Positions 16,915-25,785 of a DNA stretch of 64,000 bases are shown here, piece by piece (the first letter of the stretch is position 1; each line of letters opens with the position of its first letter). This DNA is from Acidimicrobiia bacterium. Lineage in GTDB: Bacteria > Actinomycetota > Acidimicrobiia > Spongiisociales > ZC4RG35. The stretch spans positions 310,001-374,000 of the forward strand of contig JANQOU010000006.1 of the NCBI GenBank assembly GCA_028285585.1, read 5' to 3'. Position numbers and translations under genes: made by a program. The notes beneath the pieces are model-generated. The model worked only from the letters and a program-made list of their open reading frames with translations, made no database searches and was not told where the DNA came from.

Positions 16915-17322
16915 TCAGAACTCGGTGCTGGTGATGTTCTGAAGCCGCACCTGCGATTGGGCCAGCAGGCGTTCATCGCTCTCCCGTCGGATGAAGACCT
17001 GCCAGATCTGCTGGGACCGGCCACAGTGGATCGGCGTCGCCTCTCCCACGATGACCCCCTCGGTGACTCCTTTGATGAAGTCTGTCTTGTTGGTGAGCCC
17101 GACGGCACCCGCCATGCCCTGCTCGATCGCCCAGCAGGCAGCACCAGTCGACGCAAGAGTCTCAGCGAGAGTGCAATGAACCCCTCCGTGGATCAGCCCA
17201 TAAGGCTGGGAGTGGTATTCGTCAACGACGATGTGGCCGACCACCCGGTCCACGCCGATTTCGTCGAGCACGATCCCCGAATGGCCGACGTAGTTGACCG
17301 AGTGGGCGAATGGGCTCTCCAT
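16915..17322 (-). CDS. Hotdog-fold acyl-CoA thioesterase (PaaI-like)
   Basis: From ATG 17322 the product is 135 residues, normal for a single hotdog domain. The PYGLIHGGVHCTLAET segment carries the HGG motif of PaaI-type thioesterases, followed by the central helix and VGLTNKTDFIKGVTEG. ATG 17322 overlaps the stop of the upstream lipoprotein (TGATG), which fixes the start better than an extension to 17385. It is the last gene of a four-gene minus-strand operon. The acyl-CoA substrate is not predictable. Confidence 0.88.
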   Translation of the reverse strand: MESPFAHSVNYVGHSGIVLDEIGVDRVVGHIVVDEYHSQPYGLIHGGVHCTLAETLASTGAACWAIEQGMAGAVGLTNKTDFIKGVTEGVIVGEATPIHCGRSQQIWQVFIRRESDERLLAQSQVRLQNITSTEF

Positions 17323-18281
17323 CAGCTGCCGCACCCCGCCTGCAACTGCTCCACTGGGCCCAAGTCGTCGTTCACGTACTCCCACACTGCCACAGAGAAA
17401 CCCTCCCAGAACGCCGAGTCCAGCACGATCTCCATCTTCCCGTCGTCGTTGAGGTCGGCGACAGCACCAACGGCAAAGCCTTCCACGAACTGGGTTTCAG
17501 GGTCGGTGATGGCAGTCGCCCCGAGAATGGCTGTCTGGACGTCACCCTGAACAACCTTGCGCATGAAGGCAATCGAGTAGTCGCCTTCCACCGACAGGTA
17601 CGACCCTGTGATCTCCTCGGCGACCACGATGACCTCGTTGGTCCCGTCACCCTCGAGGTCGGTCCGGAACAACTGCTTGATCACCGGATCGGGCACGACA
17701 AGGCCCCGATCAGCGAGGAGGTCTGAGGCGAAAGCGGCATAAGTCCCGTCATCGGAAAAGGCCTCGAAAAGGTGTGGTTGAAGCTCCCACGGCGCCGAGA
17801 TCGCCACGCCATAGGGACCGGGGAACTCGCCGAGCAGATGCTCGTTGTCGAGGTCGACACCGAGGTTGTCCAACGGCTCGCAGACGAACGTTTGCGGGCC
17901 TCCGGTAGTGGTGGCCTCCAGGCCGACCACGGCTATCTGATAGCTCTCGCCGCCTACGACGGGCAGTGCACCCACATCCTCTGCCGGTACCCAAATCCCA
18001 CCATCCCACCACCCAAGCGCCCCGAAGCCGGTTGTGATCAGAGGGTCATCAGCCCAGTTACCCGATGGGACAGTGGTGGTGGTACTTGCGGGAGTCGTCG
18101 TAGTTGTCGAGGTCGTGCTGGTGGTCGCGGCAGGCGTGGCGCTGGTTGCAGGGGCCGGTTGCGAAGTGGTCACCAGTGTCAGGCTCGTTGTCGTCGTCGC
18201 CAACGACGTGCTCGACTCGGCTGTCTCCGCAGGGCTACAAGCTGCCAGCAGCAAAATGGCGGCTATTGAGGCGCGGCGCAT
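17322..18281 (-). CDS. Lipoprotein with Thr-rich linker and FG-GAP-like repeats
   Basis: The 319-residue product begins with MRRAS, a short hydrophobic core and a lipobox LLLAAC followed by SPAE, then a long Ser/Thr/Pro-rich linker (about residues 20-72) typical of wall-spanning actinobacterial lipoproteins. The globular part carries two metal-type loops, DLEGDGTNEVIVV and DLNDDGKMEIVLD, which fit the DxDxDG calcium loops of FG-GAP/VCBS repeats in integrin-like propellers. It lies between maf and the thioesterase in an operon with a 4-base gap and a 1-base overlap. It may be a surface binding or adhesion protein; no specific partner can be named. Confidence 0.8.
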   Translation of the reverse strand: MRRASIAAILLLAACSPAETAESSTSLATTTTSLTLVTTSQPAPATSATPAATTSTTSTTTTTPASTTTTVPSGNWADDPLITTGFGALGWWDGGIWVPAEDVGALPVVGGESYQIAVVGLEATTTGGPQTFVCEPLDNLGVDLDNEHLLGEFPGPYGVAISAPWELQPHLFEAFSDDGTYAAFASDLLADRGLVVPDPVIKQLFRTDLEGDGTNEVIVVAEEITGSYLSVEGDYSIAFMRKVVQGDVQTAILGATAITDPETQFVEGFAVGAVADLNDDGKMEIVLDSAFWEGFSVAVWEYVNDDLGPVEQLQAGCGS

Positions 18282-18285
18282 CGGG

Positions 18286-18888
18286 TCAAGTTAGCTCTTG
18301 CGGAACTCGATTCCTGTACGTGTTGAGATTGTCTCCGACGTAACCGACCATCCTCGACAGCAGGTGGATCGGAAGCCCAATCACGGTGAAGGGGCTGCCT
18401 TTGACGGATTCGATGAAGCGGCCACCTGCCCCCTGGAGCCCATACGCGCCCGCTTTATCCATCGGCTCGCCGGACGCCACGTAGTCGGCTATCTCCTCTT
18501 CGGTCATGGTCATCACAGTGACCTCCGTGATGTCCACCATCGACTCCACCCGAGACGCGCCATCCCACATCCCAACAGCGACCCCTGTGAAGACGTCGTG
18601 TGCATCGCCCTGGAGACTCCTCAGCATGGATCTCGCCTCCTCAGGGTGAGCAGGCTTGCCCAACACCCGGCCTTCGTGGACAACTGCGGTGTCCGCGGCC
18701 AGCACCAACCTCCCCGGCTCGACCACAGCCAGCGCTTTCTCCGTGGCCAGTCGCTCCACGTAAGCGGCCGGAGGCTCATCCGGGCGACGGGTCTCATCGA
18801 TGTCGGCCGGCACCACCTCGAACCTGAGCCCTAGCCGCTCCAGAAGCTCGGCACGTCTTGGCGAGCCGGACGCCAAGACCAGGCTCAC
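18286..18888 (-). CDS. maf: Maf-family nucleoside triphosphate pyrophosphatase
   Basis: The 200-residue protein has the Maf hallmarks: SGSPRR near the N-terminus, the catalytic AADTAV segment, KP then DVFTGVAV, and DKAGAYGLQGAGG near residue 150. Maf proteins hydrolyse non-canonical or standard dTTP/UTP and are linked to septum control. The last pattern suggests the YhdE-like dTTP/UTP subgroup. Its ATG overlaps the amidohydrolase stop (ATGA at 18885-18888), and the lipoprotein gene starts 4 bases after its stop. Confidence 0.94.
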   Translation of the reverse strand: MSLVLASGSPRRAELLERLGLRFEVVPADIDETRRPDEPPAAYVERLATEKALAVVEPGRLVLAADTAVVHEGRVLGKPAHPEEARSMLRSLQGDAHDVFTGVAVGMWDGASRVESMVDITEVTVMTMTEEEIADYVASGEPMDKAGAYGLQGAGGRFIESVKGSPFTVIGLPIHLLSRMVGYVGDNLNTYRNRVPQELT

Positions 18889-19949
18889 CTCACCGCGCCC
18901 TTTCGAATCACATGCACCGGATGGCGAAGGACCTCGAGATCCTCGAGCGGATTCGCAGCAAACAGAACAGCGTCGGCAGATGCCCCGACTTCGAACACAC
19001 TGGTGCGGCCCACGGAATCGAAGCCGGCGTCAGAAACAGCTGAGAGCACCTGGCCATTGCTCAGACCCAGCTGCTTCAGCCTGATCCCCTCGTCGACGAC
19101 CTGCGCCGTGGAGCCTTCGAGGTCGGTTCCTGTGAGCACCCTCACACCCGACTCGATGGCCGCCAACAAGAGCCGCTCGACGTTGTCGAGGCCTTCCCTG
19201 ATCAACCGCCCGCCGGAGGAATCAGCTCCGAGCTGGCGAATCACTGCCTCCATGCGGCCCACGGTGGGCACCCATGAACCCTCGCGCTCGCCCAAAGCAA
19301 CAACGTCGTCTTCCGTGAGAAAGAGCCCGTGCTCGATCGACTGCACTCCGGCGCGAACGGCGTCAGAAGGCGTTCCCGGAGCCATCGTGTGGATCGCAAC
19401 CTTCGAACCGTGTTGTCCGGCAACCTGGACAGCCGTCGCCAGCTCGGCTTCAGTGAAGTTGGACACAGGCCCACGACCGCGTCGCGGCCAGTCACCGGCG
19501 AGTTTCACCCATCCGCGGCCGGCTTTCGCCTGACGAGCAACCGAGTCGGCGATGGCCTCAGGCTCGATGACATGGCCGAATCCGGGAAAATAGCCATCAG
19601 GCACCGAGATGATCTGAGCGGCCGCCTCCACATGGGGCCGTTCCTCCGGCGGCATCGATCGCAGCAGCTCAATCACGGTTTCGTCGCCCCAGCCCTTGTC
19701 CAGAACCAAGGTGACCCCGGCCGCAAGTGCATCAGCCGCTCGCCGCCTGGCACCCTCGGAGTCTCCCGGGCCAACCTCCATGCTCGGTGAAGCGAGATGG
19801 GCATGGGCATCCACCAAGCCCGGGATCGCCCAGAGCTCTTCACCCAAGCTGGCATCTGGATCGCCAACAGGAGCGCTCCAACGGCCGGCTTCGATGTCCC
19901 TGACAACAGGATCGCCTGATGGCGACCGCAAGGTGACGCGAACTCTCAC
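18885..19949 (-). CDS. Metal-dependent amidohydrolase (imidazolonepropionase/prolidase-like)
   Basis: The frame is open to 20045, but that would run into the divergent S41 protease gene, so I place the start at GTG 19949 (354 residues). The metal site is visible in order: GLVDAHAHL (HxH), a lysine in GRGWVKLAGDW, histidines in KVAIHTMAPG and GVQSIEHGLFL, and the aspartate in RVLTGTDLEGS. The C-terminus returns to the small beta-domain (GASADAVLFAANPLEDL). These belong to the amidohydrolase superfamily, group with binuclear or mononuclear metal centres. Substrate unknown. It heads the minus-strand operon with maf, a lipoprotein and a thioesterase. The start codon lacks a good ribosome site, so it is uncertain. 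Confidence 0.82.
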   Translation of the reverse strand: MRVRVTLRSPSGDPVVRDIEAGRWSAPVGDPDASLGEELWAIPGLVDAHAHLASPSMEVGPGDSEGARRRAADALAAGVTLVLDKGWGDETVIELLRSMPPEERPHVEAAAQIISVPDGYFPGFGHVIEPEAIADSVARQAKAGRGWVKLAGDWPRRGRGPVSNFTEAELATAVQVAGQHGSKVAIHTMAPGTPSDAVRAGVQSIEHGLFLTEDDVVALGEREGSWVPTVGRMEAVIRQLGADSSGGRLIREGLDNVERLLLAAIESGVRVLTGTDLEGSTAQVVDEGIRLKQLGLSNGQVLSAVSDAGFDSVGRTSVFEVGASADAVLFAANPLEDLEVLRHPVHVIRKGAVR

Positions 19950-19982
19950 AATTGAGACGGTAACTGCCGCGGATTCCTCATA

Positions 19983-21368
19983 ATGAGACCGATGCGTTGT
20001 CGTGTCGCAGCCCTTGCCCTCTTGCTCGCTGCCTGCAACGTTCAAACGACACCAACAACGCAGGGGACCGTTTCAACGTTGCCGGACGCGGAGGCAACCA
20101 CGACGACGGCCCCAGGCCAGGACTACACGGTCCAGGGCTGCATCTCCCCACAGGTGACCTTCTCTGCGCTGTGCGAGATCCACGAGTTGATCCACATCTG
20201 GCATGTCGACCGGCCAGTCGACGACTCTCGCCTTGCTGCCGCCGCCATCGAAGCTATCGACTCATACGTGGTGACTGAAACGGCTCCAAGGCCACGAACG
20301 TTGCAGTGTGCCGTGCCTTCCAACGAGTTCGAGCCGATGTGCGCGTCACTCGCCGAACTAGTTCTCGAGTCAGAGGCAGCGGTCGGCCCGGCTGTTGAAG
20401 CCGCTGTGCTGGCAATGGCGGACTTCGGGTTGGACCCGTTCAGCTACTACGTGCCACCTGACCAGGTCGGAGCATTCCGAGCCAACGGAGTCGTCGGCGG
20501 CGTGGGAGTGCTCCTCGATGCGCGAGATGCCGCTGGATCGAAGTGCGCAAGAATCAGTGATAGCTGCCTGCTCGAGATCGTCTACGTGGTCGAAGACAAC
20601 CCTGGCGAAGCGGCCGGGCTGATGGCCGGAGATGTGATCGTCGCCGTGGATGGTGAACCAACCATCGGCAAGGGGTTCGCCGCCACGGCTGTCGACATCG
20701 CCGGCGAGGAGACAGGAGTGGTCGAGCTGACCGTTCAGCGCGAGAGCGGGTCTCTGATCGTCGCCGTCGAGCGTGACGAGTTGGAGATTCCCACGGTGAT
20801 CGTCGACCTGCCTGTCGACGACATCGGCTATCTCAGGATCCCGGACTTCGAAGACGACATCCCGGACTTGGTCGACGAGGCCCTGACCTCACTCTCCGAG
20901 TTCCGGCCGGACACGATCGTGATTGACCTCAGAGACAACCCGGGAGGGCTCATCGACTCGGCGATAAACGTCGCCGATCAGTTCATCGACGGCGGTGTCA
21001 TCATCGAGAGCCATGCGCCCGATGAGTTCATCGAATACACGGCTTCAGGCTCCGGGCTGGCGCTATCGCCTCGGCTGATCGTGCTGGTCAACCAGGGCAC
21101 CGCATCGGCTGCCGAAATCTTGGCCGCGTCCCTGAGGGAGCGACGCGGTGCCCTTGTGATCGGCTCCGCCACCTTTGGTAAAGATGCCGTGCAGATACCC
21201 TTCGACCTGCGGAACGGTGGCGAGATGTTCATGGCGGTGGCGCGTTGGCAGACACCCGCTGGAATCTCTGTCTCCGAAGGCGGACTGTTGCCTGATGTCG
21301 AGTACGACTGGCCAGTCGGCCTGACCAACGAGGAGATAGTCGAGGCCGCACTCGAAGCTGGGCAATGA
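19983..21368 (+). CDS. S41-family carboxyl-terminal processing protease, lipoprotein (first of tandem pair)
   Basis: The 461-residue protein has a signal peptide with lipobox LLLAAC (around residue 18), a Thr-rich linker, a cysteine-containing helical domain (GCISPQ, ALCEIHELIHIWHV), a PDZ domain (about 165-260, ending GLMAGDVIVAVDGEP) and an S41 catalytic domain. The catalytic serine lies in NQGTASAAEILA and the lysine in SATFGKDAVQ, so it should be active. The substrate-binding loop IDLRDNPGGL is present. CtpA-type proteases trim or degrade exported proteins. The next gene is a paralogue starting inside its stop (ATGA). Confidence 0.9.
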   Translation: MRPMRCRVAALALLLAACNVQTTPTTQGTVSTLPDAEATTTTAPGQDYTVQGCISPQVTFSALCEIHELIHIWHVDRPVDDSRLAAAAIEAIDSYVVTETAPRPRTLQCAVPSNEFEPMCASLAELVLESEAAVGPAVEAAVLAMADFGLDPFSYYVPPDQVGAFRANGVVGGVGVLLDARDAAGSKCARISDSCLLEIVYVVEDNPGEAAGLMAGDVIVAVDGEPTIGKGFAATAVDIAGEETGVVELTVQRESGSLIVAVERDELEIPTVIVDLPVDDIGYLRIPDFEDDIPDLVDEALTSLSEFRPDTIVIDLRDNPGGLIDSAINVADQFIDGGVIIESHAPDEFIEYTASGSGLALSPRLIVLVNQGTASAAEILAASLRERRGALVIGSATFGKDAVQIPFDLRNGGEMFMAVARWQTPAGISVSEGGLLPDVEYDWPVGLTNEEIVEAALEAGQ

Positions 21369-22756
21369 TCAAGAAGATCGCGACATCGTTGGGGGTCATG
21401 GCCCTGGTGCTGGCAGCCTGTCAGGCCCAGCCGGTCGACGAGCGCCCCGCAACCACCTCGACTTCCACAGCTCCTCCGACCACTCAGGCCGAGACGGGGG
21501 CGACCTCCTCTCCGATGCGAATCGTCGACACGGTCCAATGCGAAGAGGCCGGCGAAGACGTCGTCATCGTCTGCGAGGCATACGACCTCATCCAGCGGCA
21601 CTACGTCGATGACATCGAGGACAGCGCTCTCGCCGAGGCTGCGAAGTTGGCGCTCGTCTCTGAAGACCCTCCGGTCACATCCAGCCCACTGTCGTGTGCG
21701 ATCCCTGCGCAGGCGTTCATCGAGTCATGTGAGACCGCGGCAGGGTTCAACGGCGACGACAAGACGGCAGCCGAGGCGATCCTGACCGGATTCACGAGCT
21801 ATGCGCTCGACCCCAACTCCGCGTACTTCGACAAGGCGGCCCTCGAGTTGCTGGAGCAGGAGCAAGAGGGTGAAATCGAGGGGATTGGCGCACTGGTCTC
21901 ACCCGAGGATCCGACCATCGAAGGCGAGAACAAGCAGTGCGCCATCGTCAGTGAGACCTGTCGAATCTCAATCGTGTCGACCATCGAGGGCGCACCGGCC
22001 GAAGGTGCCGGATTGCTGAAGGACGACGTGATCGTCGGCGTGGACGGTGAGTCGATCCTCGGCTGGACCATCGACGAGGTGACATCACGGGTTCGAGGCC
22101 CCGCCGGGACCGATGTGACCCTCACCATCGAGAGGGAGAGTGCAGAGCTCGATGTGACCATCACCCGGGCAGCCGTCGAGATACCGGTGCTGGAGTCGGC
22201 GACGTTCGGCGACGCCGGCTACATACGTCTCTCCGTGTTCTCGCAGACGGCCGATGAGCAGTTCGAAAGAGCGGTTGTCGCTCTGCTTGGCGAGGATGTG
22301 AGCAGCCTGGTTATCGACCTCCGCAACAACCCGGGAGGACTGTTGGACACCGCGATCGCAGTCACCTCAGTCTTCCTTCCCGACGGGGACGTGGTGGTCA
22401 CTGAGGGGCCGGGTGAGCGCACTTCCTACCCCGTGGAAGGCACCGCAATCATCCCAGACGACTTGAAGGTCGTCTTCGTCGTCAACAAGGGCAGCGCTTC
22501 CGCCTCAGAGGTGGTGTCGGCAGTTCTCCAGGAGCGCGGCGAGATAACGGTCGTTGGCGAGAACACCTTCGGCAAGAACACAGTCCAGCAGCGGTTCCCC
22601 CTCTCCAACGGAGGGGCGCTCAAGCTGACCATCGCCCGCTGGGTGACGCCTGGCGGCCTCGACTTTGGCGGAGTCGGTGTCACGCCGGATGTCGATCTGG
22701 CCGTCGACGAGCTCGATGCCGAGGCTCTAGTCGTGGCGGTTCTGGCCGCAGCCTGA
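21365..22756 (+). CDS. S41-family carboxyl-terminal processing protease, lipoprotein (second of tandem pair)
   Basis: The 463-residue protein mirrors its upstream neighbour: lipobox LVLAAC, Thr-rich linker, a two-cysteine segment (VQCEEAGEDVVIVCEAYDLI), a PDZ domain (about 165-255, AGLLKDDVIVGVDGES) and the S41 domain with IDLRNNPGGLL, the catalytic serine in NKGSASASEVVSAVL and the lysine in NTFGKNTVQQ. These match the canonical CtpA motif more closely than the first copy does. Translation is coupled to the first copy through ATGA at 21365. The pair may share substrates or divide specificity on the cell surface. Confidence 0.92.
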   Translation: MIKKIATSLGVMALVLAACQAQPVDERPATTSTSTAPPTTQAETGATSSPMRIVDTVQCEEAGEDVVIVCEAYDLIQRHYVDDIEDSALAEAAKLALVSEDPPVTSSPLSCAIPAQAFIESCETAAGFNGDDKTAAEAILTGFTSYALDPNSAYFDKAALELLEQEQEGEIEGIGALVSPEDPTIEGENKQCAIVSETCRISIVSTIEGAPAEGAGLLKDDVIVGVDGESILGWTIDEVTSRVRGPAGTDVTLTIERESAELDVTITRAAVEIPVLESATFGDAGYIRLSVFSQTADEQFERAVVALLGEDVSSLVIDLRNNPGGLLDTAIAVTSVFLPDGDVVVTEGPGERTSYPVEGTAIIPDDLKVVFVVNKGSASASEVVSAVLQERGEITVVGENTFGKNTVQQRFPLSNGGALKLTIARWVTPGGLDFGGVGVTPDVDLAVDELDAEALVVAVLAAA

Positions 22757-22794
22757 GTCAGGCATACAATCCCAGCTCGCAACAGGGAGCAGAA

Positions 22795-24075
22795 TTGACT
22801 GTAGGAGTCGGGATTCTCGGTGGAGGCACCGTCGGTGGTGCGCTCGCCCACCGCCTTCTCACCGAGCGTCAAGCCATCGCCGACAAGGCCGGGCTCTCCC
22901 TGGATCTCCGGTATCTCGCGGTGCGCGAGCTCGGCAAGCCGCGTCCATACGCCTTTCCTGCCGGTGTGCTGACCGATCGGCCTGAAGACGTGGTCAACGA
23001 CCCGTCAGTGAACCTGGTCGTGGAGTTGATGGGTGGCATGGAGCCCGCCGGCGATCTCGTCTTGCAAGCGCTCAAGTCGGGAAAGCCTGTCGTCACCGCC
23101 AACAAGGAGCTGGTCGCTGCGCGAGGCAAAGAGCTGATCGAGGCTGCTGAGGCAAGTGGAGTCTCCCTGCTGTTCGAAGCTGCTGTCGGCGGAGCGATCC
23201 CCATCATCCGCCCACTGTCCGAATCGCTGGCAGGCGAGCGCATCAGCGAGGTGCTCGGCATCGTCAATGGCACCACCAACTACATCCTCACCCAGATGTG
23301 TGACAACGGCGCTCCCTATTCGAGCGCTCTCGCCAAGGCCCAGGATCTGGGCTATGCCGAAGCCGACCCCACAGCCGACGTGTCGGGCGGAGATGCCGCG
23401 TCCAAGGCAGCGATTCTCGCGAGCCTCTCCTTTGGGACATGGGTTGGCAGTGAAGATGTCTATCGCGAAGGCATCGAGGACCTGCTGGCGATAGACATCT
23501 CCTACGCAGCAGACCTCGGGTATCTGCCGAAGCTGCTTGCAGTAGCCAGCGACACAGGCGAAGGGGTGAGTGTGCGCGTTCACACGACGCTGATTCCGAG
23601 CGACCATCCGTTGGCCACCGTGCGCGGATCGCAAAACGCGGTCTACGTCAAGGGCCCCGACGTGGACGAGCTCCTGTTTGCCGGGCCCGGAGCGGGAGGA
23701 GACCCGACAGCAACCGCTGTGCTCGGCGACATCATCACGTCGTCGCGAGAGCTGCTCGCAGGTGCGCAAGTCCCGCCAAGGGTGCGCTTCGGCCCAGGCC
23801 GGTTGCGCGCGTTCGAAGAGGTCGAAACGAGTTGGTATCTCCGCCTCGAGGTGATGGACAAGCCAGGGGTGCTGGCGCAAATCGCGGCCACGATCGGAGG
23901 CAACGCGGTCAGCATCGAGTCGATGGTCCAGCTCGGCCGGGACGACGAGGCCACTCTCCTGTTCATCACCCATCCCTCACCAGAGGCCGACCATCGCAAG
24001 GCGATAGCTGCCCTCGGCGAGCTCGACGTGGTCAGGCAGGTGGCCGCAGCCATCCGGGTGTTGCCCCCGACGTGA
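22795..24075 (+). CDS. hom: Homoserine dehydrogenase
   Basis: The 426-residue enzyme reduces aspartate semialdehyde to homoserine on the way to threonine and methionine. It starts at TTG 22795 after GGGAG. The NAD(P) motif GILGGGTVGGAL opens the protein; NKELVA, NGTTNYILTQM and YAEADPTADVSGGDAASK mark the catalytic domain. A C-terminal ACT domain (from about residue 352, DKPGVLAQIAATIGG) should bind a regulatory amino acid such as threonine. No thrB or thrC follows; the next gene is convergent. Confidence 0.96.
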   Translation: MTVGVGILGGGTVGGALAHRLLTERQAIADKAGLSLDLRYLAVRELGKPRPYAFPAGVLTDRPEDVVNDPSVNLVVELMGGMEPAGDLVLQALKSGKPVVTANKELVAARGKELIEAAEASGVSLLFEAAVGGAIPIIRPLSESLAGERISEVLGIVNGTTNYILTQMCDNGAPYSSALAKAQDLGYAEADPTADVSGGDAASKAAILASLSFGTWVGSEDVYREGIEDLLAIDISYAADLGYLPKLLAVASDTGEGVSVRVHTTLIPSDHPLATVRGSQNAVYVKGPDVDELLFAGPGAGGDPTATAVLGDIITSSRELLAGAQVPPRVRFGPGRLRAFEEVETSWYLRLEVMDKPGVLAQIAATIGGNAVSIESMVQLGRDDEATLLFITHPSPEADHRKAIAALGELDVVRQVAAAIRVLPPT

Positions 24076-24092
24076 TCGAGCGAGCCTCGACC

Positions 24093-24133
24093 GCGCTGCA
24101 CCAAGTAGCGCACAACACCACCTCATGCAGCGC
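24093..24133. terminator. 8-bp inverted repeat between convergent hom and msrA
   Basis: GCGCTGCA (24093-24100) and its exact complement TGCAGCGC (24126-24133) could form a stem with a 25-base loop in the short gap between the convergent hom and msrA genes. The place suits a bidirectional terminator, but the loop is long and there is no T-run. Confidence 0.3.
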
Positions 24134-24167
24134 AGACGAGGTTGGTCAGTCGGCGGGTTGAGCCGGT

Positions 24168-24806
24168 CTAGCCAAGCCCCGGGTAAACGATTCCGGTGTT
24201 GGCGTGGCAGTCATAGCCATGCGGGTTCTTGCCGAGGTACTGCTGGTGATAGTCCTCTGCGAAGTAATACTCCTCCAGCGGCTTGATCTCTGTGGTGATC
24301 GCCGGGAATCCGAGAGGGGTCAACTCCGCCTGGTAAACGTCCTGCGAGCGCTTCGCCTGATCGAGCTGCTCGTCGCTCGTCGTGTAGACCGCTGAGCGGT
24401 ACTGAGTGCCGACGTCGTTGCCCTGCCGGTAGCCGGTGGTGGGATCGTGGGTCTCCCAGAACACCTTGAGCAGGGAGTCGTAGCTCACCTGCGACGGGTC
24501 ATAAACGACCATCACCACCTCGGTGTGACCGGTGCGGCCTGAGCAGACCTCCTCATAGGAAGGGTTGGGCGTGAGGCCGCCGGCGTATCCAGCAGATGTT
24601 GTGTGCACACCGGGGAGCTGCCAGAACCTCCGCTCGGCGCCCCAGAAGCAGCCCATGCCGAACACCGCTACTTCGAGCTCGTCGGCGAAAGGGCCTTCCA
24701 GCGAGTTGCCATTGATGAAATGGGCTGACGGCACCTCGACGGGTGTGTCACGACCGGGCAGGATGTCGTCGACGGCAGGCATTTCCACGGACTCTGTTCC
24801 AAACAT
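24168..24806 (-). CDS. msrA: Peptide-methionine (S)-S-oxide reductase
   Basis: The 212-residue enzyme repairs S-isomers of methionine sulfoxide. The catalytic motif [11 protein letters not shown] (cysteine near residue 54), [26 protein letters not shown] and [21 protein letters not shown] are all present, with HGYDCH near the end. It begins at ATG 24806 after GGAGGT. The first 45 residues (for example [14 protein letters not shown]) extend beyond the catalytic core, as in many actinobacterial MsrA proteins. The R-isomer enzyme msrB is separately encoded at 61855. Confidence 0.96.
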   Translation of the reverse strand: MFGTESVEMPAVDDILPGRDTPVEVPSAHFINGNSLEGPFADELEVAVFGMGCFWGAERRFWQLPGVHTTSAGYAGGLTPNPSYEEVCSGRTGHTEVVMVVYDPSQVSYDSLLKVFWETHDPTTGYRQGNDVGTQYRSAVYTTSDEQLDQAKRSQDVYQAELTPLGFPAITTEIKPLEEYYFAEDYHQQYLGKNPHGYDCHANTGIVYPGLG

Positions 24807-24835
24807 CTTCTACCTCCAGCGAGTGCTCATACAGG

Positions 24836-25216
24836 TCAACCGCTCAACACCGCCTCTAGTTCCATCTCGACGACCCATCGCGGGTCGATCAACCCGGCAA
24901 CCACGATCATCGTGGCGGCGGGCCTTATCTCAGAGAACACCGCCCCATGCGCCTCACCCACCACATCCGCGATCGAAGAGTCGGTGATGTACATCCGGGT
25001 CCTCACCACGTCGTCGGGTGCGCCACCGGCTTCGGCGAGCGCTGAGAGCATTATCTCCAGGCAACGCTCTGCCTGAGCCCTCGGGTCGGGATCAACAAAG
25101 TCGTCCGGCCAGATCGGCGCCGTCCCTGCGACGACAACCCTGTTGTCGATGCGGACAGCCCTGGAGAAGCCAACTAGTGGCTCGAACGGAGACCCTGAGG
25201 AGACGTTCTGACGCAT
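24836..25216 (-). CDS. Rid-family (YjgF/YER057c/UK114) protein
   Basis: The 126-residue protein has the Rid-family length and pattern: RAVRIDNRVVVAGTAPI, AQAERCLEIMLSALAEAG, VVRTRMYITD and RPAATMIVVAGLIDPRWVVEMELEAV. Rid proteins are trimeric; RidA itself hydrolyses reactive enamines/imines from PLP enzymes, but only some subfamilies keep that activity. The arginine in the PRW segment could serve as the carboxylate-binding residue. It lies between msrA and a PPOX gene on the same strand, suggesting a loose stress-protective group. Confidence 0.9.
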   Translation of the reverse strand: MRQNVSSGSPFEPLVGFSRAVRIDNRVVVAGTAPIWPDDFVDPDPRAQAERCLEIMLSALAEAGGAPDDVVRTRMYITDSSIADVVGEAHGAVFSEIRPAATMIVVAGLIDPRWVVEMELEAVLSG

Positions 25217-25240
25217 GTCCTCAGCCTAAGCGCCGCAGCC

Positions 25241-25636
25241 CTAGCCCATGCCTGATGTCTTCACCGGCCCGATGTTCATGACAACCCTCTCGTCACCCTC
25301 CCGGTGCCACGGATAACGGTCCTTGTCGATGTACTTCTTTGCCAACCGGGAGATGAAATCGATGTCCGGGTCTTCATCGACGCGGTCCAGCTCGCCGCGA
25401 ACTTCCAAGTAGCGGTAGGCGTTCGACGGGTCGAGGATCGACAGTGAGACCCTGGGGTCCTCTGTGAGATTGCGGTACTTCTGGCGTGTCTTGGTGAGCG
25501 AAAAGCGTATGTGAGTGCCGTCCCAGTCGAACCACACCGGGCTGCTCTGAGGTTCGCCTGACGGGCCCAGGCTGGCTACATGGGCAAAGGCCTTCGTGTC
25601 CCAGTCGAGAAGGTCTGCATGTGAATCAGGGATCAT
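25241..25636 (-). CDS. PPOX-class flavin/F420-dependent oxidoreductase
   Basis: The 131-residue protein has the split-barrel fold signature of the pyridoxamine-phosphate-oxidase class: FAHVASLGPSGEPQSSPVWFDWDG, IRFSLTKTRQKYRNLTEDPRVSLSILDP, and YLEVRGELDRVDEDPDIDFI. These features fit the Rv1155-like actinobacterial group, which often uses F420 or FMN. A ribosome site AAGGAAG precedes ATG 25636. The exact substrate is unknown. Confidence 0.88.
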   Translation of the reverse strand: MIPDSHADLLDWDTKAFAHVASLGPSGEPQSSPVWFDWDGTHIRFSLTKTRQKYRNLTEDPRVSLSILDPSNAYRYLEVRGELDRVDEDPDIDFISRLAKKYIDKDRYPWHREGDERVVMNIGPVKTSGMG

Positions 25637-25785
25637 CGGCTTCCTTGTGTCTCGGGTAGAAGGTCGAACGGTTAGAAGCCTTTACTCATTCCTTGCAAGG
25701 GCATCCGGCCGTGGAGTATCGCCGGTTGCCGGCGTCTTCACCCATGCACGCCGGTCCGATCGATGTCTAGATTCCACTTCGCCCA

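Noticed and set aside
18070-18120. Runs of GTG/GTC-type triplets resembling a simple repeat
   Set aside because: They encode the Thr/Ser-rich linker of the lipoprotein at 17322-18281; the pattern is low-complexity coding sequence, not an independent repeat.
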